Notes under the pieces: model-generated | What the model saw: only the letters and a program-made list of their open reading frames with translations | What the model was told of the DNA's origin: nothing | Databases searched by the model: none | Origin: Micromonospora rifamycinica | GTDB taxonomy: Bacteria > Actinomycetota > Actinomycetes > Mycobacteriales > Micromonosporaceae | DNA length: 64,000 bases | NCBI RefSeq assembly: GCF_900090265.1 | Contig: NZ_LT607752.1 | Span: 2,604,001-2,668,000, forward strand | Direction of reading: 5' to 3' | In this document: piece by piece, positions 9,093-16,991 of the stretch | Numbering within the stretch: the stretch's first letter is position 1 | How the letters are laid out: every line of letters begins with the position of its first letter | Made by a program: the position numbers and the translations under genes

Positions 9093-9144
9093 GCCGCGTC
9101 GTACGGTGGTCAGCGCCCGTCCTGTCCCCGGCGCCCCGGACCGG

Positions 9145-10911
9145 TCACCGGGCGATCTCGGTGACCCGGGACTCGCGGACCACTGTCACCCGGATCTGAC
9201 CCGGGTAGGTCAGCTCCTCCTCGATCTGCTTCGCCACGTCCCGGGCCAGGACCGCCGCGCCGATGTCGTCGACGTCGTCCGGCTTGACCATCACCCGGAT
9301 CTCCCGGCCCGCCTGCATGGCGAAGACCTTCTCCACGCCGAGCTTGCCGGCCGCGATCTCCTCGATCCGCTCCAGCCGCTTGACGTACGCCTCCAGGCTC
9401 TCCCGCCGGGCACCGGGCCGCCCGCCCGAGCAGGCGTCGGACGCCTGGGTGAGGACCGCCTCGATGGTCTGCGGCGGCACCTCGTTGTGGTGCGCCTCGA
9501 TGGCGTGCACCACGTCCTCGCTCTCGCCGTACTTGCGGGCCAGGTCGGCGCCGATGATGGCGTGGCTGCCCTCCACCTCGTGGGTGAGCGCCTTGCCGAT
9601 GTCGTGCAGGAAGGCCGACCGCTTGATCGTCGGCACGTCCAGCCGCAGCTCGGCGGCCATGATCCCGGCGATGTGCGCGGTCTCCACCAGGTGCTTGAGC
9701 ACGTTCTGCCCGTACGACGTGCGGTAGCGCAGCCGGCCGAGCAGGGTGACCAGCTCGGGGTGGATCTCGGTGATGCCCACCTCCACCAGGGCGTCCTCGG
9801 CCGCCCGGTGGCACAGCTCCTCCACCTCCTGCCGGGCCAGGTCGTGCACCTCCTCGATCCGGTGCGGGTGGATCCGCCCGTCGAGGACCAGCTTCTCCAG
9901 GGTGAGCCGGCCGACCTCCCGACGTACCGGGTCGAAGCAGGAGAGCAGCACCGCCTCCGGGGTGTCGTCGATGATCAGGTTGACCCCGGTCACCGACTCG
10001 AAGGCGCGGATGTTGCGCCCCTCCCGGCCGATGATCCGCCCCTTCATCTCGTCCCCCGGCAGGTGCAGGACGCTGACCACGCTCTCCGCGGTCTGCTCGC
10101 TGGCCACCCGCTGGATCGCGTCCACCACGATGTGCCGGGCGCGCTGCTCGGCGGTGCTGCGGGCGTCGGACTCGATGTCCCGCACCAGCAGCGCCGCCTC
10201 CCGCTTCGCCTGGGTCTCGATCGCCTCGATCAGCTCCGCGCGGGCCGACTCGGCGGTCAGCCCGGCGACGCGTTCCAGCTCCCGACGGCGCTGCTCCTCC
10301 GCCACGGTCAGCGCGGCCTCCCGGGCGCTGATCGCCGCCTCCCGCTCGGCCAACGCGGCGCTCGCGGCGGTGAGCTGACGCTCGCGCTCGGCCAGCCGCT
10401 CCACCTCCTCGGTGTGCAGCCGCTCCCGCTCGTCCATCCGGGCGGCCCGGCGTTCCACCTCGGCCGCCTGCTCCCGCGTCGTCGCGGCGAGCACCGCCAC
10501 CTCACGCTCACCGCTGCGCCGGGCGCTGGCCCGCAACTGCTCGGCGTCCGCCTCGGCCTGCTTGTGCGCCCGCTCCAGGACGGTGTCCGCCTCCGCACGG
10601 GCGTCGTCGAGCACCCGGCGGGCCTCGGCGCGGGCCGACTTCGCCTCCGCCTTGGCCCCGGCCGCCTCGGCGCGGGCCGCGGAGGCGGCGGACTTCGCCA
10701 CGTCGATGGTGCTGTTCACCTCGTCGGCGGCGGTCCGCAACGCGGCCAGCGACTGCTCCTGGCGGTCCTTCTCGGCGATGAACGCGGGATCCTCCGGGGC
10801 GGGTGCGACGCTGATGCGGCGCAACGCGCGTACGCCGATCAGGACGGCGCCGACCACCACCAGGGCGAGGAGTCCGACGACGACCAGGAGCACCACGTCG
10901 AAGGTGCTCAT
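9145..10911 (-). CDS. rny: Ribonuclease Y
   Basis: RNase Y is a membrane-anchored endoribonuclease that initiates mRNA decay. The 588-residue protein has one N-terminal transmembrane helix (about 5-28), then a long alanine/glutamate/arginine-rich coiled coil (about 45-275). The KH RNA-binding domain is marked by GRIIGREGRNIRAFE, and the HD phosphohydrolase domain by FLHDIGKAL with HHNEVPP downstream. Length is slightly above the usual 520 aa because the coiled coil is long. The ATG at 10911 gives an intact membrane anchor. The gene follows recX on the same strand, but 1.27 kb of repeats separate them, so it probably has its own promoter near 11534-11563. Confidence 0.94.
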   Translation of the reverse strand: MSTFDVVLLVVVGLLALVVVGAVLIGVRALRRISVAPAPEDPAFIAEKDRQEQSLAALRTAADEVNSTIDVAKSAASAARAEAAGAKAEAKSARAEARRVLDDARAEADTVLERAHKQAEADAEQLRASARRSGEREVAVLAATTREQAAEVERRAARMDERERLHTEEVERLAERERQLTAASAALAEREAAISAREAALTVAEEQRRRELERVAGLTAESARAELIEAIETQAKREAALLVRDIESDARSTAEQRARHIVVDAIQRVASEQTAESVVSVLHLPGDEMKGRIIGREGRNIRAFESVTGVNLIIDDTPEAVLLSCFDPVRREVGRLTLEKLVLDGRIHPHRIEEVHDLARQEVEELCHRAAEDALVEVGITEIHPELVTLLGRLRYRTSYGQNVLKHLVETAHIAGIMAAELRLDVPTIKRSAFLHDIGKALTHEVEGSHAIIGADLARKYGESEDVVHAIEAHHNEVPPQTIEAVLTQASDACSGGRPGARRESLEAYVKRLERIEEIAAGKLGVEKVFAMQAGREIRVMVKPDDVDDIGAAVLARDVAKQIEEELTYPGQIRVTVVRESRVTEIAR

Positions 10912-10940
10912 GCCGGCGTCCCGTCAGCCGCGCCGACAGG

Positions 10941-11066
10941 GTGCCGTACCGGAACGGCGGGGTGCCGCACCGGAACGGCGGGGTGCCGCACCGGAACGGC
11001 GGGGTGCCGCACCGGAACGGCGGGGTGCCGCACCGGAACGGCGGGGTGCCGCACCGGAACGGCGGG
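10941..11066. repeat. Six-copy 21-bp minisatellite upstream of rny
   Basis: Six head-to-tail copies of a 21-bp unit (gtgccgcaccggaacggcggg) run from 10941 to 11066. Only copy 1 differs, by one base (gtaccgg for gcaccgg). Degenerate versions continue to about 11105. The array sits 30 bp upstream of the rny start, inside the presumed rny leader. Because 21 is a multiple of 3, several frames stay open through it, which is why long but meaningless frames appear here. Confidence 0.9.
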
Positions 11067-11787
11067 GTGTCCCGCACCGGCGGAATGCCCGGCACCGCCG
11101 GGCAACCCGGGGGCGGGTAACCGGGCGGTGTCGGCGCGGGAGCGACCACCCGGCCGGGGTGGAGCAGCACCACCGGCAGTTCCCGGGGCGCGTCCGCGCC
11201 CACCACCGCCCCCTGGGGACCGCCGGTCCCTGTGCCGACCCACCATGGTCGCGCCTCCCCAAACGTCTACGCCGCAGGGGAACCGTGCCGAAGGGCACGC
11301 ACCTCTGCGGCTCTGGACGCCCGACCGAGCGGCTGGCCGTGGGGATAGCTCTCCGTCGGCGGTGCCCACGGGGCATCGCCGACAGCCGGGTGCAGTTGTC
11401 GGGTCGGCTCCGGACCGGCTGTCCGGAGCGACCGTCAAGGCCGGTGGAGCTGGCCAAAGTGATGCGGTTCTGTTACGAGATCTATGTTGTGCGCTTAGCC
11501 TGCGCTGGTCGGGCAAAGTGAGCCTGTATGGCGAGGCTAGGTCGAGGAAGGCGGTTCGGTCAAGAACTCATGATCAAACCACCCGAACGGAGAGAGTCGG
11601 CAACGTCACCCACTGGTGATCCAAATCCGGATACTAAGCCACAAAACTCCTGTTTCATACGTCCATCGGCCGCCCTCCGGCCGCTATTCACCTGCGACAC
11701 CTGGCGGCCCTCCACACCCGGGCGTCTCTCCACTCCGCTTGCTGTCCGGACCGGGGCCGCCCTCCGGACCAGCGCCCACACCCCACG
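11067..11787. other. Non-coding stretch between recX and rny
   Basis: I see no gene here on either strand. Long open frames exist but their translations are low-complexity Arg/Pro/Gly-rich and match nothing. The stretch becomes AT-richer from about 11450 to 11660, where the likely rny promoter lies. Small inverted repeats (for example around 11280-11300, ccgtgccgaagggcacg) are present. A transcribed leader or small RNA is possible but not supported by a recognisable fold. Confidence 0.5.
11534..11563 (-). promoter_or_regulatory. Possible rny promoter
   Basis: On the minus strand, TTGACC (11558-11563) is followed by an 18-nt spacer and TAGCCT (11534-11539). This is close to the vegetative consensus and lies in the AT-richest part of the recX-rny gap. 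Transcripts from it would carry a leader of about 620 nt containing the 21-bp repeats. Confidence 0.45.
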
Positions 11788-11871
11788 CCGCAAGATCGTG
11801 CTGTTTCCTGGTTGTAGTGGCCTCCAAAACGACGGATACCACTACAACCAGGTTCGAGCACGATCTTGCGG
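11788..11871. repeat. Long GATC-containing hairpin 2
   Basis: Two perfect stems are stacked: outer 15 bp (11788-11802 ccgcaagatcgtgct with 11857-11871) and inner 14 bp (11807-11820 cctggttgtagtgg with 11839-11852). A 4x4 internal loop separates them and an 18-nt apical loop closes the structure. Total span is 84 nt. The outer stem carries GATC, as in the hairpins at 3562 and 47713. It lies in the recX-rny gap. Confidence 0.85.
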
Positions 11872-11941
11872 GATGTGGGAGTAGGCGGAACCGGCGACAC
11901 CGGCAAGGGAGGCTACGCAGGTGCGGATGCGCGCGGGGTCA

Positions 11942-12009
11942 GTCAGGTGACGCCCAGGGCGCGGGGTCAGGCGGGTGGCGGTACGCAGGGGTCAGGTGAC
12001 GCCCAGGGC
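11942..12009. repeat. 19-bp direct repeats downstream of recX
   Basis: The sequence gtcaggtgacgcccagggc occurs at 11942-11960 and again at 11991-12009, with related fragments (ggggtcag, acgccaggg) around them. It is part of the repeat-dense tract that follows recX. Confidence 0.75.
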
Positions 12010-12081
12010 ACGGGCGTGTGACGCCAGGGTGGCAGTGTCGGAGGGCGGGCGCACCGTCCGGGAGGTACCGGCCAGCACGTC

Positions 12082-12199
12082 GGCGTCGAGCTGCGCCGGT
12101 CAGCCCCGCTCGCCCCCGACACCGGCGTCGAGCTGCGCCGGTCAGCCCCGCTCGCCCCCGACACCGGCGTCGAGCTGCGCCGGTCAGCCCCGCTCGCCC
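12082..12199. repeat. 42-bp tandem repeats derived from the recX 3' end
   Basis: Two full 42-bp units (12082-12123, 12124-12165) and a third partial unit (12166-12199) run directly into recX. The third copy contains the real recX stop codon (12184-12186) and its last codons. The two outer copies repeat that same stop-containing sequence with only ctcgg to cccga type differences. The flank before unit 1 (gccagcacgtcggcgtcgag) also matches an internal recX segment (gccagcgcgtcggcgtcgag, about 12208-12228). The array therefore looks like repeated duplication of the gene's 3' end. Confidence 0.85.
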
Positions 12200-12855
12200 T
12201 CGGCGTCGGCCAGCGCGTCGGCGTCGAGCTGGTCGGCGAACTCGGCGGCCTCGGCGCTCTGCGTGGCGAGTGCCTCCTTTACCGCCCGGATCGCCACCCC
12301 GGGCGGGTAGCCCTTGCGGGCGAGCATGCCGACCAGCCGGCGGAACACCGCATCCGGCTCGCCCCGGGCGGTCCGCAGTTTCCGGTCGACCAGGGCGCGG
12401 GCGGTCTGCGCCTCGGTCTCCTCGTCCAACTCGTCGAGGGCCTCACTGGCCACCTCGCCGTCCACGCCACGCTGGCGCAGCTCGTTGGCGAGCGCCCGGC
12501 GGGCCAGCCCGCGACCGTTGTGCCGGCTGGAGACCCAGGCCCGCGCGAAGGCCGCGTCGTCGATGATGCCGACCTCGTCGTAGCGGTCGAGGACCTCGGC
12601 GGACACCTCGGCGGAGATGCCCTTCTTCGCCAGCGCCCCGGCCAGCTCGGCCCGGGTGCGCGGCCGCACCGCGAGCTGCCGCAGGCAGATCTCCCGGGCC
12701 ACCTCGCTCTCGTCGCGGGGCGTCGACTCACCGGACGTCGACCCGGCCTCCCCGGACCACCCCCGGCGGCCCTGGCGGGGGGTGGTGTCGTCGGCTCCCG
12801 CGCGGGGTGGGGCCGCGTCCCAGCCCCGCCCCGTGCGGGCGCGTCGTCCTGCCAT
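12184..12855 (-). CDS. recX: Regulatory protein RecX
   Basis: RecX binds RecA filaments and limits their extension and activity. The 223-residue protein has a divergent N-terminal extension of about 50 residues rich in Arg/Gly/Ser. The three-helix RecX repeats follow (CLRQLAVRPRTRAELAGAL; IDDAAFARAWVSSRHNGRGLARRALANELRQRG; DAVFRRLVGMLARKGYP). It lies 14 bp after recA on the same strand, the usual operon. Its 3' end has been re-duplicated downstream (12082-12183), leaving extra stop-like copies outside the gene. Confidence 0.92.
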   Translation of the reverse strand: MAGRRARTGRGWDAAPPRAGADDTTPRQGRRGWSGEAGSTSGESTPRDESEVAREICLRQLAVRPRTRAELAGALAKKGISAEVSAEVLDRYDEVGIIDDAAFARAWVSSRHNGRGLARRALANELRQRGVDGEVASEALDELDEETEAQTARALVDRKLRTARGEPDAVFRRLVGMLARKGYPPGVAIRAVKEALATQSAEAAEFADQLDADALADAEGERG

Positions 12856-12869
12856 CCGGCCGCGACCGG

Positions 12870-13916
12870 TCAGAAGTCGACCGGCGGCAGCTCAGGGCCA
12901 CCGGCGGCGTCACCCGCGCCGACCCCGACGCCGAGCTTCTCCAGGATCTTCTTCTCGATCTCGGCGGCCACGTCCGGGTTCTCCTTCATGAACTCCCGGG
13001 CCTTCTCCTTGCCCTGGCCGAGCTGGTCCCCGTCGTAGGTGTACCAGGCGCCGGACTTACGGATGATCGACTGCTCGACGCCGACGTCGATCAGCGAACC
13101 CTCGCGGGAGATGCCCTTGCCGTACATGATGTCGAACTCGGCCTGCTTGAACGGCGCGGCGACCTTGTTCTTGACGACCTTGACCCGGGTGCGGTTGCCG
13201 ACCACGTCGGTGCCGTCCTTGAGGCTCTCGATCCGGCGCACGTCGAGCCGGACCGAGGCGTAGAACTTCAGCGCCCGACCACCGGTGGTCGTCTCCGGCG
13301 AGCCGAACATGACGCCGATCTTCTCGCGGAGCTGGTTGATGAAGATCGCCGTGGTGCCGGTGTTGTTGAGCACGCCGGTGATCTTCCGGAGCGCCTGGCT
13401 CATCAGCCGGGCCTGGAGGCCGACGTGGCTGTCGCCCATCTCGCCCTCGATCTCGGCGCGCGGCACCAGGGCCGCCACCGAGTCGATCACGATGATGTCG
13501 ATCGCGCCGGAGCGGACCAGCATGTCGGTGATCTCCAGCGCCTGCTCGCCGGTGTCCGGCTGGGAGACCAGCAGGGCGTCGGTGTCGACGCCGAGCGCCT
13601 TGGCGTAGTCGGGGTCGAGCGCGTGCTCGGCGTCGACGAAGGCGGCGATGCCGCCGGCCCGCTGGGCGTTGGCCACCGCGTGCAGGGCGACCGTGGTCTT
13701 ACCGCTGGACTCGGGGCCGTAGATCTCGACGACCCGGCCCCGGGGCAGGCCACCCACCCCGAGCGCCACGTCGAGCGCGATCGAGCCGGTCGGAATGACC
13801 GAGGTCTGGACGACCGGGCGCTCGCCCAGCCGCATCACCGACCCCTTGCCGAACTGCTTGTCGATCTGAGCGAGAGCAAGGTCGAGTGCCTTCTCCCGGT
13901 CGGGCCCTGCGGCCAT
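12870..13916 (-). CDS. recA: Recombinase RecA
   Basis: RecA is the ATP-dependent strand-exchange recombinase and the co-protease for LexA. The 348-residue protein begins [20 protein letters not shown] and has Walker [10 protein letters not shown] and the [21 protein letters not shown]-binding loop region. The acidic C-terminal segment is usual. The ATG at 13916 has aggag 8 nt upstream and matches where RecA homology starts; a longer frame to 13964 is less likely. No intein is present. It is followed by recX, and the upstream region carries both a PafBC-type promoter (13971-13993) and a LexA-like box (14048-14063). Confidence 0.97.
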   Translation of the reverse strand: MAAGPDREKALDLALAQIDKQFGKGSVMRLGERPVVQTSVIPTGSIALDVALGVGGLPRGRVVEIYGPESSGKTTVALHAVANAQRAGGIAAFVDAEHALDPDYAKALGVDTDALLVSQPDTGEQALEITDMLVRSGAIDIIVIDSVAALVPRAEIEGEMGDSHVGLQARLMSQALRKITGVLNNTGTTAIFINQLREKIGVMFGSPETTTGGRALKFYASVRLDVRRIESLKDGTDVVGNRTRVKVVKNKVAAPFKQAEFDIMYGKGISREGSLIDVGVEQSIIRKSGAWYTYDGDQLGQGKEKAREFMKENPDVAAEIEKKILEKLGVGVGAGDAAGGPELPPVDF

Positions 13917-13970
13917 GTTTGCCACTCCTGCCTTCGCCGGCGTCTTTCCTGAGCTTCGCGTCACGCGGAC

Positions 13971-13993
13971 ACGCTAGGCGCTGGGTCCGACAG
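13971..13993 (-). promoter_or_regulatory. PafBC-type (RecA-NDp-like) recA promoter
   Basis: Read on the minus strand, cTGTCGGac is followed by 8 nt and TAGCGT. The mycobacterial LexA-independent damage promoter consensus is TTGTCRGTG-N8-TANNNT. The TGTCRG core, the exact 8-nt spacing and the TANNNT box all match; the last two bases of the upstream element differ. It lies about 55 bp before the recA start. Confidence 0.6.
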
Positions 13994-14047
13994 AAAACCA
14001 GCCGACGGGCCGCGAGCTGTGGACGAGCACCCCGCTGTGGACAATAG

Positions 14048-14063
14048 CCGAACAGGTGTACGA
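14048..14063. promoter_or_regulatory. Putative LexA (SOS) box upstream of recA
   Basis: The sequence ccgaacaggtgtacga fits the actinobacterial SOS box pattern CGAAC-N4-GTNCGA, with one arm mismatch. It is 132 bp upstream of recA and upstream of the PafBC-like promoter, a layout like the two-promoter recA region of mycobacteria. Confidence 0.6.
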
Positions 14064-14100
14064 GTCGGCAAGCGACACACGGAAGTGCCGGATCGGCAGC

Positions 14101-14301
14101 TCAGCGTAGCCGTACGGGCACCCGGTCGGGGTACGCCGCGACCACCGCCCGCCACACGACGTGGGTCTGCTCACCGGCGGCGAGGGCCTGCGCGATGGTC
14201 CGCCCGTCGAGCTGGGAGAGCACCTGGTCGCTGGCGATGCTGGCCGCGTAACCCGGCCCGAACGCCTCGTCCAGCCGGGTCCAGAAGTCGGTCAGCCGCA
14301 C
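14101..14301 (-). CDS. DUF3046 family protein
   Basis: This 66-residue protein starts MRLTDFWTRLDEAFGPGYA and has the ALAAGEQTHVVWRAV segment of DUF3046, an actinobacterial family almost always encoded beside recA. The GTG start lies 4 nt after the stop of the exporter gene, so the two are probably cotranscribed. No catalytic motif is known. Conserved linkage suggests, but does not show, a role linked to recombination. Confidence 0.88.
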   Translation of the reverse strand: MRLTDFWTRLDEAFGPGYAASIASDQVLSQLDGRTIAQALAAGEQTHVVWRAVVAAYPDRVPVRLR

Positions 14302-14305
14302 GTGA

Positions 14306-15715
14306 TCACTCCTCCTCCACGGGTGCCGTCGACGGCACCCGACGCAACGCTAGCGCCAGCAGCGGCAGCACCGCGATCGCCGCCAGCAGGGTGAGCGTCG
14401 GATAACCCACCACCCGCATGACAAACCCGCTGGCCGCCGCCGCTCCCGCCCCGGCCAGCCCCATGGTCAGGTCGGACAGCCCCTGCACGCTGGGGCGCAC
14501 CCCGGCCGGCACCGCCTCGGACAGCAGCGTCGAGCCGGCCACCATGGTCGCCGACCAGCCGAGGCCGAGCAGGGCCAGGCCGATCGAGAGGCGCGGCGTG
14601 TGGTGCCCGGCGGTGCCGGCCACCGCGCACGCGGCCAGCAGCGCGCCCACGCCGCCGAGGATCACCGCCCGACGGCCCAACCGGTCGGTGAGCCACCCGA
14701 CCACCGGGGAGAGGGCGTACATGCCGGCGATGTGCACGCTCAGCACGATGCCGACCACCCGCAGCACGTCCGCGTCGGAGTGCGACTCGCCGAGGCGTAC
14801 CGGGGTCATCGCCATCACCGCGACCATCACCAGGTGGCCGACCGCGACGGCGGCGATGCCCAGCCGGGCGGCCGGTCGCCCGCGCACCACCCGCCAGGCC
14901 GCCCGCATGCCGGCCCCCCGCGCGACCGGCGTGGTCTTCGTCACCGCCGGGGCGGCCCCGGCCACCGGCGTCCCGGCGTCGGCGACCGCCGCCGCCCCGG
15001 CCCCGACCGCCGGCGCTGCCCCGGCCACCGGCGGTGCCCCCGCCTCGGCCACCGGCGGTGCCCCGGCGTCGGCCGCCGCGAGCCGCCGCGCGGTGAGCAG
15101 CGGGTCGGGCCGCAACAGCAGCAGCAGTACGACCGCGGCCAGGCCGAACGCGACCGCGCTGAACGCGAACGGGCCGGCCAGCGACGGCAGGCCCCAGCCC
15201 CGGGTGACCCCGTCGGCGAGCGCGGCGAAGTTGGGTGCCGCCACCGAGCCGATGGTGGTGGCCCAGACGACCAGGGAGAGCTGACGGCCCCGGCGGGCGG
15301 GTTCGGCGAGGTCCACCGCCGTGTAACGGGCCTGGAGGTTGGCCGCCGTGCCCCCGCCGAACAGCAGCATCCCGAGGAAGAGCAGTGGCACCCCGCCGGT
15401 GACCGTGGCGAGCACCACCAGCGCCGCCCCGACCGCCCCCACCAGGTACGCCACCACCAGCCCCGGACGACGCCCGTGCCCGTTCATGATCCGGGTGACC
15501 GGTACGGCGAGCAGCGCCGCGCCGACCACGCCGCAGCTCTGCGCCAGCCCGGCCACCGCGACCCCGGCGACCCGGGCCGCCAGCAACGCGCCGACGGAGA
15601 TCCCGATGGCCACCCCGATCCCGCCGATGATCTGGGTGGCGACGAGTAGCCGCAGCGTGCGCCGCTGGATCGGGGCGACATCGGGCCGGGTGGGCACACG
15701 CAGGTCGACGGTCAT
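14306..15715 (-). CDS. MFS transporter
   Basis: This is a 469-residue major facilitator protein with about 12 hydrophobic segments, arranged as two halves around a long central loop. The loop (about residues 225-280) is an Ala/Pro/Gly repeat (AGAPPVAEAGAPPVAGAAPAV and variants). It looks like an expanded tandem repeat in the DNA and is unlikely to be structured. The C-terminal half has the RLG(R/E) loop signature GWLTDRLGRRAVILGG. The ATG at 15715 follows accaggag. The family fits drug or metabolite efflux; substrate is unknown. It precedes DUF3046 and recA on the same strand. Confidence 0.85.
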   Translation of the reverse strand: MTVDLRVPTRPDVAPIQRRTLRLLVATQIIGGIGVAIGISVGALLAARVAGVAVAGLAQSCGVVGAALLAVPVTRIMNGHGRRPGLVVAYLVGAVGAALVVLATVTGGVPLLFLGMLLFGGGTAANLQARYTAVDLAEPARRGRQLSLVVWATTIGSVAAPNFAALADGVTRGWGLPSLAGPFAFSAVAFGLAAVVLLLLLRPDPLLTARRLAAADAGAPPVAEAGAPPVAGAAPAVGAGAAAVADAGTPVAGAAPAVTKTTPVARGAGMRAAWRVVRGRPAARLGIAAVAVGHLVMVAVMAMTPVRLGESHSDADVLRVVGIVLSVHIAGMYALSPVVGWLTDRLGRRAVILGGVGALLAACAVAGTAGHHTPRLSIGLALLGLGWSATMVAGSTLLSEAVPAGVRPSVQGLSDLTMGLAGAGAAAASGFVMRVVGYPTLTLLAAIAVLPLLALALRRVPSTAPVEEE

Positions 15716-15803
15716 CGCAGGCTCCTGGTTCGGGGAGCCCATCCTCGCGCAACCGGCCCGCCGTCCGCACGGGGGTATGACCCGGTCGACCATCGGCGCG
15801 GAC

Positions 15804-15855
15804 GCCGGTCAGCAGGTCAGGGCACGGGCGCCGGTCAGCCGGTCAGGGCGCGGGC
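15804..15855. repeat. 26-bp direct repeat at the udgX 3' end
   Basis: Two 26-bp units (15804-15829 and 15830-15855) differ at 2 positions. The second overlaps the udgX stop codon and last codons; the first lies just beyond the gene. The arrangement matches the one at recX: a copy of the gene end, including the stop, placed downstream of it. Confidence 0.8.
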
Positions 15856-16533
15856 GGCCACGGTGAGGTCGTCGACCAGCCCCCGGTACGCGACGTCCTG
15901 GTTGTCGGCGCGCAGCACCGCCGACGGGTGGATGGTGGCCAGCAGGCGGGCGGCGGGCGCGGCGGCGACCGTACCGGCGTCCACCGGCACCCGGGTGAAA
16001 TCCGCCGGGTGCTCGGCGGCGGCCGGCCAGGGCAGCAGCTCGCCGCGCTGGCGGGTGACCCGGAAGGCCGGGCCGAGCAGGGCCTTCGCCGCCGTCGCGC
16101 CGAGCACCACCACCAGCTCGGGGCGGAGCCGGGCGAACTCGGCGACCAGCCACGGCCGGCAGGCGACGATGTGCACCCGGTCCGGGGTCTGGTGGATCCG
16201 CCGTCGGCCGCGCAGCTCGTGCCGGAAGTGCTTCACCGCGTTGGTGATGTAGAGGTGGGCCGGGTCGAGGCCGGCGTCGTCGACCGCCCGGCGCAGCAGC
16301 CGACCGGCGGGGCCGACGAAGGGCAGCCCGTGCTGGTCCTCCAGGTCGCCGGGCTGCTCACCGACGAAGACCACCCGGCCGTGTTCGTCGCCCCGGCCGA
16401 AGACGGTCTGGGTGGCGTCCCGGTGCAGCTCACAGCCCCGACAGCCGGCGGCGGCGGTCCGCAGCTCGGCCAGCGTGCCGGCCTGCGGCGGGATGAACTG
16501 CTGGGCACCGGGTGGATCGGTCTGCTCGGCCAT
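15835..16533 (-). CDS. udgX: UdgX-type uracil-DNA glycosylase
   Basis: UdgX is an iron-sulfur uracil-DNA glycosylase that becomes covalently attached to the abasic site it makes. The 232-residue protein shows the UdgX form of motif A, GEQPGDLEDQHGLPFVGPAG (58-77). It also has the UdgX-specific loop GRRRIHQTP, whose H114 corresponds to the nucleophilic histidine (H109 in the mycobacterial enzyme). The C-terminal motif is HPSAVLR. Cysteines C31, C34 and C125 are visible, while the site that is VKC in family-4 enzymes reads VKH. The ATG at 16533 is preferred over one 24 nt upstream. It is separate from the recA cluster by about 120 bp. Confidence 0.9.
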   Translation of the reverse strand: MAEQTDPPGAQQFIPPQAGTLAELRTAAAGCRGCELHRDATQTVFGRGDEHGRVVFVGEQPGDLEDQHGLPFVGPAGRLLRRAVDDAGLDPAHLYITNAVKHFRHELRGRRRIHQTPDRVHIVACRPWLVAEFARLRPELVVVLGATAAKALLGPAFRVTRQRGELLPWPAAAEHPADFTRVPVDAGTVAAAPAARLLATIHPSAVLRADNQDVAYRGLVDDLTVAARALTG

Positions 16534-16667
16534 GGCGAATGTTCTACCCGTTCCCACGGGAGCACCCGCGACGGACCCGCCGGTCCTCCGTCCCCGGTAG
16601 CGCCCCGCTCAGCCGAATCACCTAGCCATCGGGAAGGCGGGTTCGACCAGCTACCGGTGTCGCCCGG

Positions 16668-16871
16668 CTATGGCTCCTCGTCGGCTTCGATCAGATGAGG
16701 GCGCTTTTCGGCGATCCAGGCCTCTACATCGGACTTCAACCAGACGTTGCCCATTTTGAGAGTGGCAGTCGGGGCCGGGAAGTCCCGCCGGTTGATCAAG
16801 ATGTACGCGCGCTGCCGGGAGATACCCAGACGTTCCTGGATCTCCGCCGCCCCCATCAACGCCAGCCCCAC
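16668..16871 (-). CDS. Small winged-helix (AlpA/MerR-like) DNA-binding protein
   Basis: This 67-residue protein is essentially one DNA-binding domain: MGAAEIQERLGISRQRAYILINRRDFPAP, then a beta wing with GNVWLKSDVEAWIAEKRP. The fold is that of excisionase/AlpA-type regulators. The GTG at 16871 is the likeliest start; an ATG at 16856 would give 62 aa, and neither has a strong ribosome-binding site. It is divergent from three small overlapping genes at 16992-17639. Two palindromes lie between them and are obvious candidate operators. Such proteins often come from integrated elements, but no integrase is present here. Confidence 0.8.
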   Translation of the reverse strand: MGLALMGAAEIQERLGISRQRAYILINRRDFPAPTATLKMGNVWLKSDVEAWIAEKRPHLIEADEEP

Positions 16872-16901
16872 GTGACGAACGCTACGGGCAGAGATAGAGT
16901 A

Positions 16902-16966
16902 CGCTTCCGGAAGCGGACATGCTGTACTGCACACGCTTTCTCAATGTACCCTTTACGTCACGTAAA
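16902..16966. promoter_or_regulatory. Two palindromes in the divergent promoter region
   Basis: A perfect 14-bp palindrome cgcttccggaagcg (16902-16915) and a near-perfect 15-bp one, tttacgtcacgtaaa (16952-16966), lie between the winged-helix gene and the small three-gene operon. The segment is AT-richer than its surroundings. Binding by the neighbouring regulator is an inference. Confidence 0.55.
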
Positions 16967-16991
16967 CCTTCGACGTCAAGAGTACCAGCGC

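Noticed and set aside
11160..11310. C-rich loops considered as a 6C RNA
   Set aside because: The C runs are not held in paired hairpins of the expected size.
10908..11516. Open frames through the 21-bp repeat giving RHPAVPV-type repeat proteins
   Set aside because: The repeat length is a multiple of three, so several frames stay open by chance; no start with a ribosome-binding site and no conserved sequence.
9106..11619. Long plus-strand open frame of more than 800 codons opposite rny
   Set aside because: It is the antisense shadow of rny in high-GC DNA, with Arg/Gly/His-rich low-complexity translation, and it runs through the 21-bp repeats. rny has clear motifs on the other strand.
16640..16667. 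gggttcgacc resembling a tRNA T-arm
   Set aside because: The flanking bases cannot form the T stem and no acceptor, D or anticodon arm can be drawn.
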